A model generated the notes under the pieces. It did no database searches, was not told the DNA's origin, and saw nothing but the letters and a program-made list of their open reading frames with translations. From Pegea sp. RAD2-039 (taxonomy: Eukaryota > Chordata > Thaliacea > Salpida > Salpidae): a stretch of 64,000 bases of DNA. The stretch lies in contig JAQGEQ010000247.1 in NCBI GenBank assembly GCA_034620365.1, positions 1 to 64,000 on the forward strand, written 5' to 3'. Positions 57,854-64,000 of this stretch are shown here, piece after piece. The position numbers and the translations under genes are program-made. Each line of letters begins with the position of its first letter. The stretch's first letter is position 1.

Positions 57854-59556
57854 CTAGTAAAATAAAGCTAAACATGCAAAAAAAAAACTGGTCGTAGAAC
57901 AGCTAAAAAAAGTCTACTTTAAAGTAGTTAATAGAAAGAGTATCTAAAAATAAACTAAGTTTAATAAATGGTAGCCAAGATCTGTTTTTAAATAAAACTC
58001 TTTCAATATAAACTTTCAAATATTTTAGAAACTTATTTCTCTTTGATATTTTATTCCTTTGTAAATTTAATAACCATTTGTTCTTTTACACATTACATTT
58101 TGATAAAATCATTTAAAATTTAAGGTATTATAATTTTACCTTAAAATAGTTGAAAAAACCCAAGAAAAAATTTGAAATTCAAAAACATTTATTCAAAAAT
58201 CGTTTATAACTTACATCTTATGAATACAAAATTATGAACTATTTCTTTAGTTTTGATACAATACTTCTAAAATATTATAAACTATATACTATAATATATT
58301 ATTAATTTTTATACCCGATTGAAATAACAGTTGAAGGAATGAATTTTTATTGGTTACCACAATTCGAACATGAATAAACTAAACATTTTTGTTTGCAGTA
58401 AATATTTTTTAATGAAATATTAATAAAATATAGTTTGAATCTTTGATAAATTTAATAAAGAAATATGCAACTACAAAATCAACTAAGTTAAAGTTTGGGC
58501 AAATTTTAAAATACCGAATGAGAATACTACTCTTTCTATAAATATTTATAAACATTAATTAATAATATTTATGAAAGTAAAATAGTGCGTTTACAGTATG
58601 ATTTCTTTTTTTAAATTCTAGTAGTATTAAATTTGGAGATTTTCAAATTTCTTTTTATTTCTGACAATTTAGCATAAAACGAAAGTTGATTTTTAATGAA
58701 ATCAAAAATGCATTTAAATCAACTTAAATAAGTCGATGAAAGAAAAAAAGAAGACTTCTATATAAATATTATTAATTATTATAAATATTTTTAAACACGA
58801 AAGTAAGTAAATTGAATTTAAGTTAAATTTAATCTAATTTTGAAACTTGGCAAAATAAAAACGAAATATTGAAATCTAAGTTAATAAATCACACAAAACA
58901 TTTAAAAATTTTACTAAATTTCACAAAAAGAGTAAAACTATTCACTTACTAGTATCACTATTAGCTACAAAATTATTTCAAATTGTCAGACAAAAATTGA
59001 ATGGTTACAAAATCAATAAATACATTTACCAAACTTTAAAAATTCAGAAAGGTCTTAAGAAATGTGATCATTTATCTTCGATCACAAAAAACTTTGCTTT
59101 TCTCATCAAACTTTAAACTAGAAACTTTGGTGGTAATTATAATGATTGAAATTAAAAATATTTTTTGGTTTAGGAAAGAGTAACATAATATCTAGGCTCC
59201 AGAACCAAGAAAATGATTATTTTGATATTTCTTAACAAAGATTATAACAAAATTACTTTTGGAACATATTTGTTTCAGGATTAAAAGCATATTTAGAAGC
59301 AAATTCATAATGTTGGTAAAAAAATTTATTTTGTACAAATCAATTTTAATTGAAAATTTGAATGTAAGAAATTGGTGAAAAATTTTATTTTTTTTGGATT
59401 TAAATTTCACTTTTTTGTAAATTATCTGTTAAATAATCCCACTTAAGACACATCAACAATTAAAACGATATTAATTACCTTATCAAATTATGAGATATTT
59501 TTATGTGAGTTAAAACCACCTGATCTATTATATTAATTTGTGGACAAAATTACTAC
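57854..59556. other. AT-rich sequence upstream of the receptor exon
   Basis: Probably includes intron of the lectin-receptor gene. I searched by eye for a minus-strand signal-peptide exon with a donor and found none that convinces. At about 59260-59340 the minus strand reads YQHYEFASKYAFNPETNMFQ then a stop, without an acceptor; this may be a coding relic. Confidence 0.3.
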
Positions 59557-59724
59557 CTTCAGATACTCTTCAAAAGTTGTTCTAGAATGAAGTAAACGCA
59601 GCATCATCTTTGAAGGATTGTAAACATCTAAACAATTGTTTGCTTTGATTGTAAGCAAGCTTTTTGCAAGCCCACCTTCTACTGATCGGTTTACATTATG
59701 TTTTTGAAGTGATTTTAAATTGAT
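59557..59724 (-). CDS. Candidate internal exon, 56 codons, unknown
   Basis: Bounded by an acceptor (AGATAG) and a donor (CTGAAG then GTAGTA), 168 bases in one frame, phase 0 at both ends. It reads INLKSLQKHNVNRSVEGGLA, then SLLTIKANNCLDVYNPSKMM and LHSRTTFEEYLK. Codon content is clearly less AT-rich than the flanks. No neighbouring exon could be joined. It has no link to the lectin domain that I can see. Confidence 0.4.
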
Positions 59725-60660
59725 CTATCTTATAACATATCAATTGAAACTATAAAAAATCACGTGGCTTAATAATACAGAAGTCGCAATAATTTCAACT
59801 AGATCTCAACCAGCTGTTGTCATATCAGCAGCTTGTAGCCGCTTCACTAGGAACAGAAAACTTATTGGAACATAGAGTCATAAAAAAGTATAAAGCAATG
59901 TAATCATTTATTGTGGTAAAGTATATGAGTATAGATATATATCATTTGTATTTATATATCTTACATTATGAGCTACAATATTCTGAGTATTTTTATATGT
60001 AATTATTATATGGAATACAGGAGTGTCAATCTTGTCGTAGAAAGACCTTTTAATGACTTGCCCCTTTAATAAGAAAAACAGAAAATTTTCATCATTTTAA
60101 TTCAGTTGACATGATCATCACAATTTCATATTTGATTTTCTGTTTTTTGTTGAAAATAAGATTTTAAAAGCTTCCTATATATCACTGTATTTGTACAATT
60201 TGCAACATATAAGGAGAAGAAAATTTGTAAAATATTAAGTTTTTCTGGAGAAACTGAAAACTATATAATGACTTAAATATTTTAAAATGTTTAAATTAAA
60301 TTTTCTAATTTTTTAAAACATACATTTAAACATTATTGTTGAATAATTTTCAATATATTTTATTTTAGGATTTAAAAAACCTTATGTTTTACTTAATTAT
60401 TTACCTAATTATGCCTTAATTGTGATTTTTCACAGTTTTTGTTAAATTTTTATAAAACCTTTTCAAAAAGATGGCTGTATTTCTTGAAGTTTTACATTAT
60501 TTCTTTCTTATTTATTTCTTACGAAAACTTTTTCGTTTTAATTTTATTATTTATTCCTGACCTAGAATAACAAAATAAGCAAATATTTTCCTTTTTAAAT
60601 TAATTCCCAGTTTTAAAGCATTCAACTTTACTAAAAGTAAAAGTTAAAAAAACAGCAAAC
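59725..60660. other. AT-rich spacer
   Basis: No supported feature. Confidence 0.35.
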
Positions 60661-60666
60661 AAGGGA

Positions 60667-60960
60667 TAAGACAGACTAGTGGTTAAGTTGATTGGCTATT
60701 AGTTTACTCTGAATGGTTTACACTTCAATCAGTTGAATATTCTGTCTTATCACTGGTCACGAGTGCAAAGTATCTTCTCCGGCTATGAGTTAGTCGTTCG
60801 TTTATCTTATGGGGTTTTCACAAAACATTAAGCAGTTTGAAACAAACGCACACCCCGAGGTTTGACGATCGAAGTTACTGATCCCTGTAATTCAGCTACG
60901 TCACAAACCTTGTATCTACAGAGCGGACTCTAGTAGCTCTTTCTTATAATCAAGGTCAAA
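60667..60960 (+). repeat. tRNA-like SINE remnant
   Basis: The first 83 bases can fold with an acceptor-like stem (TAAGACAG at 60667 with CTGTCTTA at 60742) and contain a Leu/Ser-like A-box (AGTGGTTAAGTTGATTGG) and a weak B-box (AGTTGAATATTCTG). A GC-richer body follows to about 60950 (GAAACAAACGCACACCCCGA). Probably an old tRNA-derived SINE of a family different from the one at 52.9 kb. Confidence 0.45.
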
Positions 60961-61017
60961 ACGGTTTTATGAATATACTTTGTCAGAAAACAAAAATATG
61001 ATCAGTTTTTAGAGAAG

Positions 61018-61205
61018 ATGGCTGAACGTAGCATACAGAAGCCACATTTATTAGCATATTTATGGAAGCTCAAGGGCATGAACTAGTTAGGCCTTACGCA
61101 GAGACGCCAACAGCGCCTATTAGCAAATATCATAAAAATAATTACAACAAGAATGCCTGAATGTGTTTGGGAAAATGATATGAAAATCAAGCAAAACATC
61201 AATCA
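61018..61205 (+). other. Coding-like relic with an in-frame stop
   Basis: Reads MAERSIQKPHLLAYLWKLKG, a stop (TAG), then LTQRRQQRLLANIIKIITTR and MPECVWENDMKIKQ, ending at a GTAAGA. The second part faintly resembles the end of a Tc1/mariner-type transposase (IIERMPxVCxAxIKA). Too degraded to assign. Confidence 0.3.
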
Positions 61206-61354
61206 GGTAAGATGTGGAGTGGAAAGGAAAAAGAATTTTGAATTACGGTTTCTTTTGTAGCGAATTTCAATCAAAAGTAAATTGAAGCTTTCATAACAGT
61301 TGTGAATGTAATCGACTAGTTATGAAATTCTTGAAAATATATATTTCATAATTT

Positions 61355-61480
61355 AATTATTTATTTTAATAAATGTGAAGGAGGGTACCTGAAAAGAGCA
61401 CCTCTCGCTAACACACATTATCACAATTAACATTTATTTAGTCAAAAATATAGAAAGTTTGAGATGTAACACATATTATA
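61355..61480 (-). repeat. Solo LINE 3' end
   Basis: Minus-strand copy of only the last about 125 bases of the LINE: the hairpin block (GGAGGGTACCTGAAAAGAGC on the plus strand) and AATAAA tail. It is an extreme 5' truncation of the kind non-LTR elements make on insertion. Confidence 0.8.
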
Positions 61481-62800
61481 GTATAGTATAGGTATCTTAT
61501 AATAAAATTACTATTTCAAAATAATTTTTGATGATTTTTGGCGAGTCTTTCTTCTTTGTATAATGTGTAATATTAATGATAAATAAGTTTTCGATACAAT
61601 GTTTAGTTAAAATTTGAGATTCAAAGATGTCGAACACATAGAAATAGTTATTACTAACAAGATTTTATTTCAAAATAGATATTAAGTTTAAATAAAGGAA
61701 GCTGACATAATTTATGTTTTTTATATAGGAACCACCCTTGAGTTGGTGATATTAACTGTATTAAAGTAAAAATTATTAAAATAAATCATTAACTAGACTG
61801 AATAGTCATTTAATGACAGTAATTTTTCTTTGAAACACATGGTTAAAATCCTAAAGGTAGTCGAAGGACAAATAAAAGTCATATTTTGCCAAACCAAACA
61901 TTTTTTGTCGATTAACCGCTATGTAGAATAATTAATAAAGTCTTATTTTAATTAAGAATAAATTATGTTAATAAAATATTTTTTATGTAAAATATAATAA
62001 AATACATTAAATTTTTAAATGTATTTTATGTGGAAAATTCAAATATACTAATCTATCGTGAAATATTACTTTGATATTAGTTTTAATAACTATTTCATAA
62101 ATAGTTAGTATGCAAGTATAAGGTTGATCAAATATTAATATAATCTATAAAAAAAGTATCGATTGAAACATATTTTATTTCTATAAGCTAGCTGTAAAGT
62201 AATTAATTTTTTTCGGTGTTATTTTGTTAGTCATATCATTAATAATTTCTAAGATAATTTCAAAAAAAATTGTCTCGTACTACATGAAGCACCTCATTTA
62301 AAAAATTAAATTTATTTAAAATACTCATTTTTTTAAAAATTATGTTCACTCTATTTTTTTACAGCAAACACTGTTTAAGCAATATTGGAAACATTATTAT
62401 TCTAAAAATTAAATAAGTATGGTGATTTTTTTCACAATGAATTGATATTTATCACATAAATTCAAATAAATTTAAGAACAAATTTGATAAATTTGAGATA
62501 CTTTAAGTAGTGAAGTGAAAAATATCAAATACTTCAAAGAAAAATCATAAAGATTAAATAACTATTTCAGTTTAAAATTTGTTTTCTGAATACCTGAATA
62601 AATTCAATACTATGTTGTTTGTTTTTATTATTTAATACTTTTAAAATTACCACAAAATGTTAGGAAATTCTAGAAAGATTTTTTTGTTTGTTTTTTTAAT
62701 CCATTCTTTTACTTTAATTCAATATTTAACATTTTGAATATATACATTAATAACATGCATACATGAATGCAAATTTTTGTTTAGGTATTCTAACTGTCTA
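61481..62800. other. AT-rich spacer
   Basis: No supported feature. Confidence 0.35.
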
Positions 62801-62890
62801 ATTACGTAGTGCAGCGTTTATATTGCGCAGATGATTCAGCATTCGAGCTCAGATGGAAACATCTTTGTGACTTTAGTCCCTGAAAATTTT
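62801..62890 (+). repeat. Possible tRNA-like remnant
   Basis: TTACGTAGTGCAGCG followed about 30 bases later by AGCATTCGAGCTCAG has the spacing and wording of degenerate A- and B-boxes of a Met-type tRNA. Stems do not hold up, so this would be a SINE head or tRNA relic rather than a gene. Confidence 0.3.
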
Positions 62891-64000
62891 ATAATGAATG
62901 TTATCGTACTTTAGCTAGCTCCGCAATTATTAAAATGTTGTTTTTTTCTTTTACATTTCTTGATTTATAAAAGGTGCTTTGTCTTCGGAAAAAAGTTTAT
63001 AACAAAATTAATAACTAACTTATAACTGTTGTAGCTTCTTGATGCTGCCTTCAAATAGCTAAAGATTATTTGAATCTTTTTAAAGATAAGAGTTTTCAAA
63101 TTAAAACTTTCAATTTAGAAGTAATAAACTAAAAATTAAGTTTAAAAAATATTTTGTAATCTATAAAGAAAATAAACTATTAAACAAATATCGATGGATA
63201 TACAAAAAACTTGCAGTAAATCCGGAAAACAATTTTAAGTTACAAAATTAATAACGGTATTAAGTAATGACACTATTTGCATTTTTCGTAGTAATACCGA
63301 TTTAGTCTACTTGGTAAAGTACAACAGTTAATCAATTAACAATGCTAAGAACTTATTTGCTTCGTAAGTTTTTAAAGTTAATCAGCATCTGTTTTATTTG
63401 GTCGAAAAAAATGTTACACACAAAAAATAATTTTGATTAAATGAAAGAAAGTAATTAATTTGAAGATTAGAGAATTGAAATTTCAAAATTTGATAATATT
63501 AAATTGTTGTTGTTGATTATTATTGAAATTCAATTTGTTTAGGATTAATTCAATCTTTAAATAGATCATAAACTTAATTGCTAATTTTAGAAACTAGAAT
63601 TACCAAAAAAAATACCGATTTTAATTTTTTATACTTTTTAAAGTTTCAGAAATAGTTTAGTAGTTTCGATTCAAGATATTACACTGATTATTATCAGATG
63701 TAAATATCGAATTGCAAACATAACTTGTTAAATTTGAGGTGCTTAAAGTAGTGAAAGTAGGAAATTAATCTATCACAAAATTAACAGAAATTCAGTAAAT
63801 AAAAGTTTCATTTACATTTTAGGAATAATAGACAATTACAAAGGTTAAAGTCAACAACTATATTATGATATGAATTATCAAGTAAATAACGGAATAGAAA
63901 TAAATTTTGTATCTTTTATGAATGTTAATTTAGAGACTGAATCATTAGAAATTTAATTTAAATATCATTTTCATATCAAGAATAAAAAAGTGTTGCTTTT
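62891..64000. other. AT-rich spacer to the right edge
   Basis: No gene, RNA or repeat that I can support. Confidence 0.35.

Overview
This is AT-rich eukaryotic DNA (roughly three quarters A+T by eye) with short introns, GT/AG splice signals, Pol III genes and many decayed repeats. The best fit is a hydrozoan cnidarian, most probably Hydra. The base composition, the animal-only ligands (a TGF-beta family factor and an FGF), a decayed matrix metalloproteinase and numerous CR1-like LINE pieces all fit, but the species is inferred, not proven. Most real coding sequence sits in short exons, so genes were read by joining exons at splice sites with matching phase.

Layout. 1-8 kb: the first exon of a minus-strand gene at the left edge, then two CR1-like LINEs lying 5' end to 5' end (minus 3.02-4.68 kb, plus 5.1-8.02 kb). 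8-21 kb: mostly AT-rich spacer with a tRNA-derived SINE-like head, a direct repeat, a 239-codon unknown ORF (12.95 kb), a LINE scrap, a GTA-type microsatellite, and a complete seven-exon minus-strand gene of unknown function (17.68-19.14 kb). 21.4-23.1 kb: a decayed matrix metalloproteinase gene (fibronectin type II end, zinc site, four hemopexin repeats) carrying several stops. 24.9-26.9 kb: a three-exon TGF-beta superfamily ligand on the minus strand, with an inverted-repeat (MITE-like) family carrying TGACGTCA beside its 5' end. 29.1 kb: an orphan terminal exon. 30.8-37.9 kb: an inverted duplication holding two intronless, trichohyalin-like coiled-coil genes. 38.4 kb: the C-terminal end of a DHX8/PRP22 helicase, probably a fragment. 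41.7-44.1 kb: a four-exon secreted FGF. 46.4-52.8 kb: a noncoding segmental duplication with three copies of a palindromic, PSE-like promoter block plus TATA box. 52.8-53.0 kb: a tRNA-Gly(GCC) gene with a tRNA-derived SINE inserted at its terminator; the SINE shares its 3' end with the CR1-like LINE. 56.1-57.9 kb: a C-type-lectin-like single-pass receptor whose cytoplasmic tail is a duplicated array of tyrosine motifs, including four YxxP sites. 59.6 kb: another orphan exon. 60-64 kb: SINE-like and LINE remnants.

There is no operon logic. The genes that belong to known systems are cell-signalling parts (TGF-beta ligand, FGF ligand, lectin receptor) and a matrix protease relic. The strongest candidates for something undescribed are the lectin receptor with its phosphotyrosine-array tail, the mirror-image pair of coiled-coil genes with conserved upstream sequence, the triplicated PSE-like block, and the SINE that borrows the CR1 3' end.
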